From the NCBI GenBank assembly GCA_034408855.1, contig JAWXCK010000226.1, positions 1 through 29,925 of the forward strand: DNA of 29,925 nucleotides, given 5' to 3'. The stretch comes from JAIYDQ01 sp034408855. Lineage in GTDB: Bacteria > Planctomycetota > Planctomycetia > Pirellulales > Pirellulaceae. Below the pieces are notes generated by a model that saw only the letters and a program-made list of their open reading frames with translations, was not told where the DNA came from and made no database searches. The stretch's first letter is position 1, and each line of letters starts with the position of its first letter. A program made the position numbers and the translations under genes. Positions 1 to 6,740 of the stretch are shown in pieces.

Positions 1-94
1 CGAGCTTGCTCCCTTAAGACGAATCGCCTAGTGCGGACCCGCATGCTAGGTGGTGTGGGAGGGGTCCCGGAGCAATCCGGGCCCCTATCCCGAT
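1..94 (+). mobile_element. 3' end of a group II intron (domains V-VI)
   Basis: Seen: a hairpin at about 22-55 (outer pairs weak; core CCTAG 27-31 with CTAGG 46-50, a two-base TG bulge at 44-45, TGCG 32-35 with CGCA 40-43) is followed by a long hairpin at 57-91. In that second hairpin GGG 57-59, GGGG 61-64 and CCCGG 66-70 pair with CCGGG 77-81, CCCC 82-85 and CCC 89-91. An adenosine at 87 is left unpaired, seven bases before a terminal AT at 93-94. A 34-base helix with a two-base bulge, followed by a helix with a bulged A 7-8 bases from a 3' AY end, is the known layout of domains V and VI with the branch-point A. The catalytic triad of domain V is not clearly canonical. The intron body and its reverse transcriptase would lie left of the window. 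An alternative is a terminator-like palindrome. Confidence 0.55.
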
Positions 95-114
95 TTTTTG
101 TTATCGGGTGATTT

Positions 115-444
115 ATGCTACGAGCGGTATTGCGAAAAAAAACGCGGGATGCACATTCAGGGTACGAGACGGATTGTTTGTACACGATCGATTTTTCAGA
201 AAGTCGAATAGAATCAGAATTGAGCCGTGGTGGTTGCGGCGAGTCTGGTTACGAAGTCGTCGAACTGGTAGGTGTGGAACTAATCGCGAAGCCGGACGCC
301 GTTATCGAACTGATGGATGCGGCGAAAGACATTCGGGACAATCCGGGAGCTGACTGTCACGGATCGGTCGGTTTTTGTGCGATCGAATTGCCGAAACTTG
401 CCAGACTTCGTGACGCGATAGCTGTTCTGGATTCATCCCGATAA
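115..444 (+). CDS. hypothetical protein just after the intron
   Basis: An open frame of 109 residues starting at an ATG 20 bases after the proposed intron end. I do not recognise the family. The first 40 residues are basic and mixed; residues 45-105 read like a real small domain, with a hydrophobic strand (YEVVELVGVELIA), an acidic helix (PDAVIELMDAAKDI) and a second hydrophobic stretch near VGFCAIELPKLARL. No signal peptide or metal motif is visible, and no convincing ribosome site precedes the ATG. The frame is flanked by a 9-base inverted pair, GTTATCGGG at 100-108 and CCCGATAAC at 436-444, the second overlapping its stop. It may be a small intact gene, the remnant of one cut by the intron, or chance. 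Confidence 0.35.
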   Translation: MLRAVLRKKTRDAHSGYETDCLYTIDFSESRIESELSRGGCGESGYEVVELVGVELIAKPDAVIELMDAAKDIRDNPGADCHGSVGFCAIELPKLARLRDAIAVLDSSR

Positions 445-539
445 CGCCTAAATTCAGCCAGGGCGAGTAAGTGACTCAACGCAAGTCAAAACGGACGACC
501 GAGCACTTGGCTGCAATTTTTTGTTCGTCGTGACGGCAC

Positions 540-1085
540 TCACCGACCCACGGAGCCCCATTGTAACCTCTCCTCGGAATTCTCGGGAGCGAATTCTGAC
601 CAAGGATGTGTCGACGCAAGTTCGGGACTTATAGAACAAATAAATTGATAGGCTCGATATTGTAGCCTTCGATCTAACGACTGTGATGCAATGCTAGCGA
701 CCTGATTAATCGAATCTGAGCATCTTCGCCCCGTCAAAGCAAGCACATAGATCAGAAGCGAAACGCTGGCACCTGTGGCGACACTCAAGAACTCGTTGAT
801 TTTCGTAATGCTTCGATCCGACTCGAAAATCATTTCCTCTGTAGCTAGTCCGTCACGGCGCTGCAGTTCGATGGCTTGCAATATTCGTCCTGATGAAACG
901 AATTCCCCAAAGCAAAATCTCTCTGATGTTGGACTAAGTTTGCCCGCAATCATCGAGAGAAGTTGAGGAAGAAGGCAATATGCGTCTGCTCCTTCGTTCC
1001 CTGAAAACGTTGCAGCGGCGTCACTAACGCGTTGCTCCGCACCTTTGAGCTCTTCCAAAATCTTCGCGAGTCGCTCAGTCTTCAT
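540..1085 (-). CDS. hypothetical protein, 181 residues
   Basis: The frame runs from an ATG at 1085 to a stop at 540 and gives a mostly helical protein that I cannot place in a family. The N-terminal 30 residues (KTERLAKILEELKGAEQRV) look like an amphipathic helix or short coiled coil. A hydrophobic stretch at about residues 104-117 (GASVSLLIYVLALTG) is too short and isolated to be a sure membrane helix. The last 40 residues are polar, with repeated Trp/Ser/Glu. There are no catalytic motifs and no partner gene nearby: the neighbours are the intron-flanking ORF and a secreted small protein. No Shine-Dalgarno sequence is obvious upstream of 1085. The residue composition is protein-like, so I accept it as a gene with moderate confidence. 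Confidence 0.55.
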   Translation of the reverse strand: MKTERLAKILEELKGAEQRVSDAAATFSGNEGADAYCLLPQLLSMIAGKLSPTSERFCFGEFVSSGRILQAIELQRRDGLATEEMIFESDRSITKINEFLSVATGASVSLLIYVLALTGRRCSDSINQVASIASQSLDRRLQYRAYQFICSISPELASTHPWSEFAPENSEERLQWGSVGR

Positions 1086-1379
1086 AAGTTACAAACGAGT
1101 AGCTACCACTTTTCGACGAACAATTTATTCACCCCAGATGATCTCGTGAGAACAACTTATTCTGGGGATTATACCGAGTTAAACTCGCTGCAACACTCGA
1201 TACTGAACCTCTGAATAAGAGCTACTCAGGTGGGAGTCGCACCCGCTTGTCTTCAAACCATTTCCAGCCCGCACATGCATCGATTGTTCGTCGAAATCTT
1301 TGCAAGTATGTTCGAAGATTAATTGTGAGGCGCCGCAAGAACGCAAAACTCAATGAAGCCATTATTTCTCAAATTGCAT
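1086..1379. other. 294-base spacer without a supported gene
   Basis: Nothing convincing is found on either strand. The short open frames here have shadow-like composition and no start context. A small palindromic patch near 1229-1247 resembles a tRNA T-arm on the minus strand but lacks the T-loop consensus and the rest of the cloverleaf. Confidence 0.4.
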
Positions 1380-1658
1380 CTATCGTATTTTTTCCGGTCC
1401 ATCGATTCCCCAGAATCCAATCGCGTCGCCAGATGAATTCCGCAAAATGCCTTTTTCATCAGTCCAAAGCTTCCGTCCTATACGTGTCTTCCGTTCGAGT
1501 TTCGAGATTCTGTTCTCGATTCCATCCAATCGTTCAAGGATCTCGTCGAGTTGGGACATTATTCGGCTATGGGTATCATCCGAATCAGGGCTTTGAGCAG
1601 TTGCAGAGTATGCACAAGTTGAAAGCATAAATCCGACAATTAGAATCCACCGGCACAT
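1380..1658 (-). CDS. small secreted coiled-coil protein
   Basis: A 92-residue hypothetical protein, with start chosen at the ATG at 1658. A GGAG lies 8 bases upstream of this start, and it opens directly with a signal peptide (MCRWILIVGFMLSTC, then AYSATAQ as a probable cleavage site). An upstream extension of 15 residues in frame would put charged residues before the signal and is less likely. After the signal the protein has a heptad-like helix (about residues 32-57: IMSQLDEILERLDGIENRI, then SKLERK) and a short C-terminal module with aromatic and glycine residues (LWTDEKGILRNSSGDAIGFW). I infer export and self-association through the helix; no enzyme motif is visible. It stands alone: the neighbouring genes are more than 290 bases away on both sides. 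Confidence 0.7.
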   Translation of the reverse strand: MCRWILIVGFMLSTCAYSATAQSPDSDDTHSRIMSQLDEILERLDGIENRISKLERKTRIGRKLWTDEKGILRNSSGDAIGFWGIDGPEKIR

Positions 1659-1917
1659 TTTGAACTCCATTGAGCATGACCAATCGCGATTGAGATGGAA
1701 CATTTCATAATACGATGTTTTGCAACATGCGACAACGTCAGTAGTTGCCTAGCTATTTCGACGAACCACACCATTCATCCGGTCGCGGCTCTCAACGAAA
1801 TCAGTATACCACGCGTCCTGTCCACACGCCCGCCTCTGTTTCCTAACCAGCGACTCAGCAGGCCATTCTGTTGTCAGGCAAGTCGAGCAGAAGCGGGGCA
1901 ACTGGTTACATTGGGAC

Positions 1918-2063
1918 GGAACCAAGGGGACACCCGCAAACGGACCACAAGGAACCAAGGGGACACCCGCAAACGGACCAAACCAGGGACCAAGGGGAGA
2001 CCAAGGGGACACCCGAAAAAGAGGGAGGACCAAGGGAGGGAGGACCAAGGGGACTCCCGCAAA
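1918..2063 (+). repeat. left array of GGGGACACCC repeats
   Basis: Two copies of a 30-base unit with period 33, identical over those 30 bases, start at 1918 and 1951 (GGAACCAAGGGGACACCCGC, continuing AAACGGACCA). They are followed by degenerate units with the core CCAAGGGGA at about 1990, 2001, 2030 and 2045; the last again ends CCCGCAAAC. Unit spacing shortens toward the right. The units share the core ACCAAGGGGACACCC. The right-hand array at 2182-2342 carries the complement of this core. This pattern recalls palindromic REP elements mobilised by REP-associated tyrosine transposases, but no such transposase is in the window. Confidence 0.8.
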
Positions 2064-2181
2064 CTGTTTTGGCATTGTTCGGCTCGGTTTAGTATCGATC
2101 GGTCATCGAGGGTTGAGGACATCAAGAATTGGGCCCAACCCGCTCGCCTTAAACGCTAGCAAAGTTTCTATTATCTCTATT

Positions 2182-2342
2182 TGTGGGTGTCCCCAAGGCT
2201 TAGGTGTCCCCAAGGCTTCCCCAAGGCTCCCCTGCAAGGCTACTATTTGTGGGTGTCCCCAAGGCTCCGCCCCAAGGCTCCTGTGGGTGTCCCCAAGGCT
2301 CGAGGCTCGCGACGTTTCGTCCCCAAGGCTCGCGACGTTTCG
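2182..2342 (-). repeat. right array, inverted copy of the left-hand core
   Basis: GTGGGTGTCCCCAAGGCT occurs three times (2183-2200, 2248-2265, 2283-2300). A fourth, shorter copy lies at 2203-2218, and truncated CCCCAAGGCT copies lie near 2219, 2270 and 2321. Read on the minus strand the unit is AGCCTTGGGGACACCCAC, the same core as the left array. The right edge contains a second direct repeat, GGCTCGCGACGTTTCG, at 2304-2319 and 2327-2342. The two arrays could pair as a long imperfect stem around a centre of about 120 bases. Confidence 0.8.
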
Positions 2343-2523
2343 GGCAGAGCATCAGCCAACTCCGAGCGACTTGGTCGCCGGTTGGAAGCTTTCGGCTTTA
2401 ACGTGTCTGAAAGCAATGTGCGAGCCGAGGCGATAGAGCGATCTGAAACAGGATCGGTCGCTTGCGTTGAAGGCGACAGAACAACCGTCGGCGAATCGGC
2501 TAGCGCCGTCGGCTCACCTTCGA

Positions 2524-2862
2524 TCAACCAGCCAACGGCGGCGACGAGCGAGTCGGATTGGCTGGAACGAGCGGAATCCAGGTTTCGGGGTGTTCGAGGA
2601 TCTGAGTGATTTTTACGCCAAATCGGTCGCCAACTTTTACGACTTCGCATTCCGCAATCGCTTGATTGTCGAGCTCGACCATGAGCGGTGCATCGAATGC
2701 TTTTTCGAACTGTAGCATGACACCGGGTACCAAATTCAGAATTCGGTCGACCGGCATGGCTCGTTGCGCAAGTGAAACAGCAACCTGCGATTCAATCTTG
2801 AGTAAGCTTTTCCAATACACGACTCGCTCAGGTTGGTCGGTAACGAAGTTGGATTCACTCAT
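2524..2862 (-). CDS. FliN-like flagellar motor switch protein (SpoA domain)
   Basis: A 112-residue protein whose residues about 20-90 match the SpoA/FliN C-terminal fold. Visible features are an N-terminal helix leading into VDRILNLVPGVMLQFEKAF, then DAPLMVELDNQAIAECEVV and KVGDRFGVKITQI, the typical strand pattern ending in the FGV(R/K)I signature. FliN proteins form the lower ring of the flagellar C-ring and work with FliM and FliG in torque generation and switching. The ATG at 2862 is preferred, since GAGGCGAG lies just upstream; a GTG at 2883 would add seven residues. The protein is a single-domain FliN, and the roughly 20-residue tail (PETWIPLVPANPTRSSPPLAG) is not part of the fold. It stands alone between a repeat region and nadA, about 14 kb from fliM. 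A divergent FliN or a type III secretion homologue is the alternative. Confidence 0.75.
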   Translation of the reverse strand: MSESNFVTDQPERVVYWKSLLKIESQVAVSLAQRAMPVDRILNLVPGVMLQFEKAFDAPLMVELDNQAIAECEVVKVGDRFGVKITQILEHPETWIPLVPANPTRSSPPLAG

Positions 2863-3036
2863 CTTCTCGCCTCTTGGATTCACCGAAATTTACGTATCAA
2901 TTTTTAGCTATCGGCTCGTTTGCACCGGCGACATGAATCGATTTACAGGATAAAATGAGGGGAGATGCCACCACCGCAAATGCAACTTTGCCTGTCGGAT
3001 ACCCATAGTCCCAAAAACCTCAAAGATCAACTTGTA

Positions 3037-4188
3037 ATGAATGCTATCACAACGGAACTGGCTGAGCTTCCTTTCGCTCCTTATCGCTCGTTGAGCAACG
3101 AAGAGCTGAAGTTGCGAATCACTGCGGTTCGTCGTGAAATGGGTGCAAGCCTGCTCATTCTTGGCCATCACTACCAGCAGGACGAGGTCATCGAACACGC
3201 TGATTTGAGTGGCGACTCGTACCAGCTCAGCAAGATGGCAGCCGATAGTCCTGACTGTCGCGCGATCGTATTTTGCGGCGTCCACTTTATGGCCGAAACC
3301 GCCGACATTTTAGCCAACCGTCCGGAGAAGCTTCGCGAGCGTGATTCTCAACGAGTCACGGTCGTGCTCCCGGATATGTCGGCCGGCTGCAGCATGGCCG
3401 ATATGGCGGCAATTCGACAGGTCGAGTCGGCTTGGGAGACGTTGGGAGAAGTTATCGACACCAACGACCTAACGCCGGTGACGTACATCAATTCGGCGGC
3501 TAGCTTGAAAGCGTTCTGCGGAAAGCACGAAGGGATTGTCTGCACGAGCAGCAATGCAAAAGCCGTTTTAGAGTGGGCGTTTTCCAAACGCAAACGCGTC
3601 TTCTTTTTTCCCGATCAGCATTTGGGACGCAACACGGCACTCAAAATGGGGATCACGAACGAGCAGATGCCGATTTGGAATCCGCACGCCGAAGATCTTG
3701 GTGGCAATACCGAGAATGCTATTCGGGAGAGTCGGGTGCTTTTGTGGCAAGGTCATTGCAGCGTCCATCAGATGTTCACCGCAGCTCATGTTCATCAGCT
3801 TCGCGAAAAAATACCGGGCATCCAAATACTCGTCCATCCTGAGTGTCCGCAAGAAGTCAACGACCTTGCCGATGTATCTGGGTCGACCAGTAAGATTATC
3901 GAAACAGTAAAGCAAGCCCCGGCGGGAACGAAATGGGCGATCGGTACTGAGCTTCATCTCGTAAACCGTCTCAAAGCGGAACACCCAGAACAAGAAATCC
4001 ATTTTCTTTCGCCGATCGTTTGTATGTGTGCAACAATGTATCGAATCGATCTCGCTCACCTTTGCTGGAGCTTAGAAAACTTGCAAGCCGGTACGGTGGT
4101 CAACAAAATCATCGTCGACGAACATATCGCTCGATGGTCGCTGATCGCTTTGGAACGAATGCTTGTCGTCAGTGCGAAAGCAAAGTGA
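3037..4188 (+). CDS. nadA: quinolinate synthase NadA
   Basis: Condenses iminoaspartate with dihydroxyacetone phosphate to quinolinate in de novo NAD synthesis; cytoplasmic 4Fe-4S enzyme. The 383-residue product shows the family signatures: LILGHHYQQDEV near residue 40, the ADLSGDSYQLSK segment, FCGVHFMAETADIL, and three cysteine positions suited to cluster ligation: C118 in MSAGCSMAD, C241 in WQGHCSVH, and C329 or C331 in PIVCMCATM. HPECPQEV and GSTSKII (about 267-286) complete the substrate site. An open frame reaches back to 2965, but the extra 24 residues do not resemble NadA N-termini, so I start at the ATG at 3037; no clear Shine-Dalgarno sequence supports either choice. nadB and nadC are not adjacent. 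The gene ends in an inverted repeat. Confidence 0.96.
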   Translation: MNAITTELAELPFAPYRSLSNEELKLRITAVRREMGASLLILGHHYQQDEVIEHADLSGDSYQLSKMAADSPDCRAIVFCGVHFMAETADILANRPEKLRERDSQRVTVVLPDMSAGCSMADMAAIRQVESAWETLGEVIDTNDLTPVTYINSAASLKAFCGKHEGIVCTSSNAKAVLEWAFSKRKRVFFFPDQHLGRNTALKMGITNEQMPIWNPHAEDLGGNTENAIRESRVLLWQGHCSVHQMFTAAHVHQLREKIPGIQILVHPECPQEVNDLADVSGSTSKIIETVKQAPAGTKWAIGTELHLVNRLKAEHPEQEIHFLSPIVCMCATMYRIDLAHLCWSLENLQAGTVVNKIIVDEHIARWSLIALERMLVVSAKAK

Positions 4189-4263
4189 GCCGTCGACGCT
4201 AGCTGCGGGCTCTTCGGTGGAGACTCTACTAAAATACGCCCGAGGCTAGCGCCTACGGCTCAC
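4185..4263. repeat. imperfect inverted repeat after nadA
   Basis: Arms 4185-4210 and 4238-4263 are 26 bases each. The left reads GTGAGCCGTCGACGCTAGC and on; the reverse complement of the right reads GTGAGCCGTAGGCGCTAGC and on, with about five mismatches, separated by a 27-base loop. The left arm includes the TGA stop of nadA. It may act as a terminator or as a scattered palindromic repeat; there is no T tract for a classical intrinsic terminator. Confidence 0.7.
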
Positions 4264-4339
4264 TACGGAATGCATTTTCATTAGCACGATTCAATCGTTC
4301 TCACATCTATCGACTTTTCCTTAACAGATTTAGGTAATC

Positions 4340-5308
4340 ATGTTGCAACAAGTCTTCTTCGATTTGGTCGCTCATTCACTTCGAGTTCTGTTTTTCGCAC
4401 AGTGCGTAGCGATGAACGTTGGCTATTCGGCCGAACCGATTCCTGGAATTGGGCCTACGGGTGCGACGGGCATTATTGCGGCTGGATTTCAGTTCCTTGA
4501 AGGGCCAGCTTTTGATGGCCAGCGCTATTTGTATTTCACCGACATTCCGGCGAATCGAATCTATCGATGGGACGCGGTATCCAAGGTGCCAACGGCTCCA
4601 GAAGTTTTTCTTGAACCAGCCGGAACGTGCAACGGATTAATGCTGGATGGTGCAGGACGATTGATCGCCTGTAGCATGGAAGGAAAGCTGATTGCGATCG
4701 ATATCGCCACCAAGAAAGTCACACCTCTAGCAGCCGAATATAAATCAGCAAGATTCAACGCTTGCAATGATCTGGTCGTCGATCGCTCGGGCGGTGTTTA
4801 TTTTACAGATCCTCGTTTCCGAGCTCCTGAACCTTGGCCTCAGGTGAAAGAAGCGGTTTATTATCGATCGGCGACTGGCGAAACCAAACGCATCGGCGAT
4901 GACTTCGCAGCTCCCAACGGCGTTATCTTATCACCTGATGAAACTCGACTGTATGTGATTCCAAGCATGGATAGCACAATGGTTGTTTTTGACGTCGATT
5001 CGCCAGGAGTTGTCTCGAATCGGCGTGCGTTCTGCAAACTTGAACAACCGGCGGGTCAGAAAGACAAAGGAGGTGATGGACTAACAATCGATACCGATGG
5101 GAATCTCTATATTACATCCGCTTTAGGTTTGCAGGTTTTCGATGCGACCGGACTAGCGTTGGGAACGATTGCCGTCCCGGAGCAACCAGCCAACGTTACT
5201 TTCGGTGGGATAGGGAATTCGACTCTGTACATTACGGCGAGAACTGGTTTGTATTCGATCCCCACTTCGGCCAAAGGTCATCGCTTTACTGGGAAAGTAC
5301 TTAAGTGA
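4340..5308 (+). CDS. secreted SMP-30/gluconolactonase-type beta-propeller
   Basis: A 322-residue member of the SMP-30/gluconolactonase/LRE family, six-bladed propellers that usually hydrolyse sugar lactones using one divalent metal. The expected metal ligands are visible: E54 in FLEGPAFD, N143 in ACNDLVVD, N193 in APNGVILSPD and D246 in GGDGLTID. Blade motifs such as LYFTDIPANRIYRWD and GGVYFTDPRF are typical. The N-terminus carries a hydrophobic stretch (about residues 10-30, SLRVLFFAQCVAMNVGYSAE) that reads as a signal peptide, so the protein probably acts in the periplasm or outside. It starts 77 bases after the inverted repeat and converges on the minus-strand DAB operon, ending only 4 bases from that operon's last gene. 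The true substrate cannot be told from sequence alone; secreted planctomycete members often belong to sugar-acid use. Confidence 0.88.
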   Translation: MLQQVFFDLVAHSLRVLFFAQCVAMNVGYSAEPIPGIGPTGATGIIAAGFQFLEGPAFDGQRYLYFTDIPANRIYRWDAVSKVPTAPEVFLEPAGTCNGLMLDGAGRLIACSMEGKLIAIDIATKKVTPLAAEYKSARFNACNDLVVDRSGGVYFTDPRFRAPEPWPQVKEAVYYRSATGETKRIGDDFAAPNGVILSPDETRLYVIPSMDSTMVVFDVDSPGVVSNRRAFCKLEQPAGQKDKGGDGLTIDTDGNLYITSALGLQVFDATGLALGTIAVPEQPANVTFGGIGNSTLYITARTGLYSIPTSAKGHRFTGKVLK

Positions 5309-5312
5309 GTAA

Positions 5313-6740
5313 CTATTCTGGATCGGCATCGGCTTGAATTTCGATTTTGGCGATTCCTCGATGATTCAGTAATTCCACGGCCGCATCGAATCGCGAGTGA
5401 ACGCCTGGTTGCGGCCAAAGCCCTGCGCCAATCAACAAAAGTGTGAAGGTGAGGATGGCGATTCTTTCAGACTTGAGCGTCTTCAATACAATGGTCGATG
5501 GATGCGACGTACCGGTAAAGATGCGAAAGTAAGCGTGAAGAATCGCGATCCCGTTCATGGCTGTTGAGACAACGACGACTGCTCCAACCAAAGGCGAAAT
5601 CCCGATTCCGGCTTCAACAAGTAGCTCGGTCCCTGTAAAACCAATCGTGCAAGGAAAGCCGACGGCCGACAGACCGGTTAACAAAAAAAATCCGGCGAGT
5701 TGCGGCATATGCGAATACAAACCGTGATATTGAGCCAACGACAATGGTCCCGTTCGCGCCTCGACACATCGCAGAGTCAAGCCAAGTCCAGTTAGCGACA
5801 AGGCAACGGAAAACCAAACGCATAGCGCACCGGTCAAGCCAATCGGAGAGGCTGTTTCGAGACCGACCAAAACCAAAGATGAATGGCTGAGGAACAGGTA
5901 GCAAAAAAACCGTCGGGAGTCGGTTTGCACAAGTGCCATGCAAGACGCGTAGAGGGCAGTGAATAGCGAAAGAAAAGCAATCCAATGCAGTGCCCAATCA
6001 GGGGCAATCGGCAAAATCAATCGCATCGCGACATAAGCACCGACGAGAGGCGTGACGAACAGTAAAGCGTTGCCAAACGCAGCATGTTCAAAAAGATCGG
6101 TAATCCAGCAATGCAGGGGAGCGCATCCGCTTCGGATCAATACGGCCGTCACCAAGAAGACGATCGCAACGCCCTGCCAGAATTCTGAGTCGCTGTATTG
6201 ATAGATCACGGCCCCCGCAATGAAACACACGAGCGAAAGACCAATATGAAAAGCAAAAATGCGAGTTGATTTGCCGCGGGATCGCAAATCAACATACATG
6301 GGGATCGCGTTGACGGCGAGGAAAGTAATCAACAGCCACGTTTCTCGGCAGCTTAAAACGGCAAGCGTCGACGACAAAGACAATAAACCTAAGGAGAATG
6401 AATACTTGCCAAACTTGACGCGTGGCGTCGCGAGCATCGTGAGAAAAAAGAGCAAAGTCGTCAACGGAAGAAGAGGCGCATTCAATTTGTCGATAACGAG
6501 CTCGTTGCGTCCAATGATCGCTCGCACAAGATCCCAGTGATCATGCGCTTCAAACGTCACAAGCGACTCAAAGTCAATCCAACAGGCCGTCGTTAAAAAC
6601 AACGTGATCGCAGCAACGGCAAGGCTCGCAGTACGAGCGCGAGACGATTCATGGATCCGCCCAACCCAAATGGCGGCGATTGTAGGGACAAGGATCGCTA
6701 GTTCCAACCACGGAAGATGAAGTTCATTCATGACTTGCAT
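5313..6740 (-). CDS. third membrane subunit of the DAB operon, NuoM/NuoN-like
   Basis: A 475-residue polytopic protein of the proton-antiporter fold (Proton_antipo_M), as in NuoL/M/N and Mrp subunits. About 13-14 hydrophobic helices are visible. Landmarks that align with NuoM are AIPMYV (about 145-150), CAPLHCWITD (206-215), VQTDSRRFFCYLFLSHSSLVL (271-291) and GFPCTIGFTG (361-370). By eye the key channel residues are changed: the helix-5 Glu aligns with A142, the helix-7 Lys with R203, the helix-8 Lys with L232, the central His/Lys helix has Ser instead, and the late Glu is shifted to E372. The ATG at 6740 overlaps dabB by 17 bases; an internal ATG at 6731 is possible. As last gene of an overlapping operon with dabA and dabB it very likely belongs to the same complex, perhaps as a structural or gating subunit rather than a working pump. 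Confidence 0.88.
   Translation of the reverse strand: MQVMNELHLPWLELAILVPTIAAIWVGRIHESSRARTASLAVAAITLFLTTACWIDFESLVTFEAHDHWDLVRAIIGRNELVIDKLNAPLLPLTTLLFFLTMLATPRVKFGKYSFSLGLLSLSSTLAVLSCRETWLLITFLAVNAIPMYVDLRSRGKSTRIFAFHIGLSLVCFIAGAVIYQYSDSEFWQGVAIVFLVTAVLIRSGCAPLHCWITDLFEHAAFGNALLFVTPLVGAYVAMRLILPIAPDWALHWIAFLSLFTALYASCMALVQTDSRRFFCYLFLSHSSLVLVGLETASPIGLTGALCVWFSVALSLTGLGLTLRCVEARTGPLSLAQYHGLYSHMPQLAGFFLLTGLSAVGFPCTIGFTGTELLVEAGIGISPLVGAVVVVSTAMNGIAILHAYFRIFTGTSHPSTIVLKTLKSERIAILTFTLLLIGAGLWPQPGVHSRFDAAVELLNHRGIAKIEIQADADPE

Larger units (their letters stand above)
1704..2523. other. 820-base gene-free region carrying two repeat arrays
   Basis: No open frame here looks coding. The longest frames on both strands are translations of the repeats (runs such as PRGHPQTD or GCPQGS, or FAGVPLV in reverse). 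The region holds the two facing arrays listed separately and otherwise unremarkable sequence. It separates the small secreted protein from the FliN-like gene. Confidence 0.6.

Noticed and set aside
1225..1262. tRNA-like arm on the minus strand
   Set aside because: A weak stem only; the T-loop consensus and the rest of the cloverleaf are missing.
1695..2159. Open frame of 154 residues on the plus strand, and matching minus-strand frames
   Set aside because: The protein is the translation of the GGGGACACCC repeat units and flanks; no family-like content.
1918..2342. Possible CRISPR array
   Set aside because: Units differ in length and spacing, spacers are not unique segments of constant size, and no cas gene is near.
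2181..2650. Overlapping frames on both strands over the right repeat array
   Set aside because: The composition is dictated by the repeats, and the minus-strand frame collides with the well-supported FliN-like gene.
2965..3036. 24-residue extension of NadA
   Set aside because: It does not look like NadA N-termini. The purine-rich AGGGGAG abuts the upstream ATG with no spacer, so it does not support that start.
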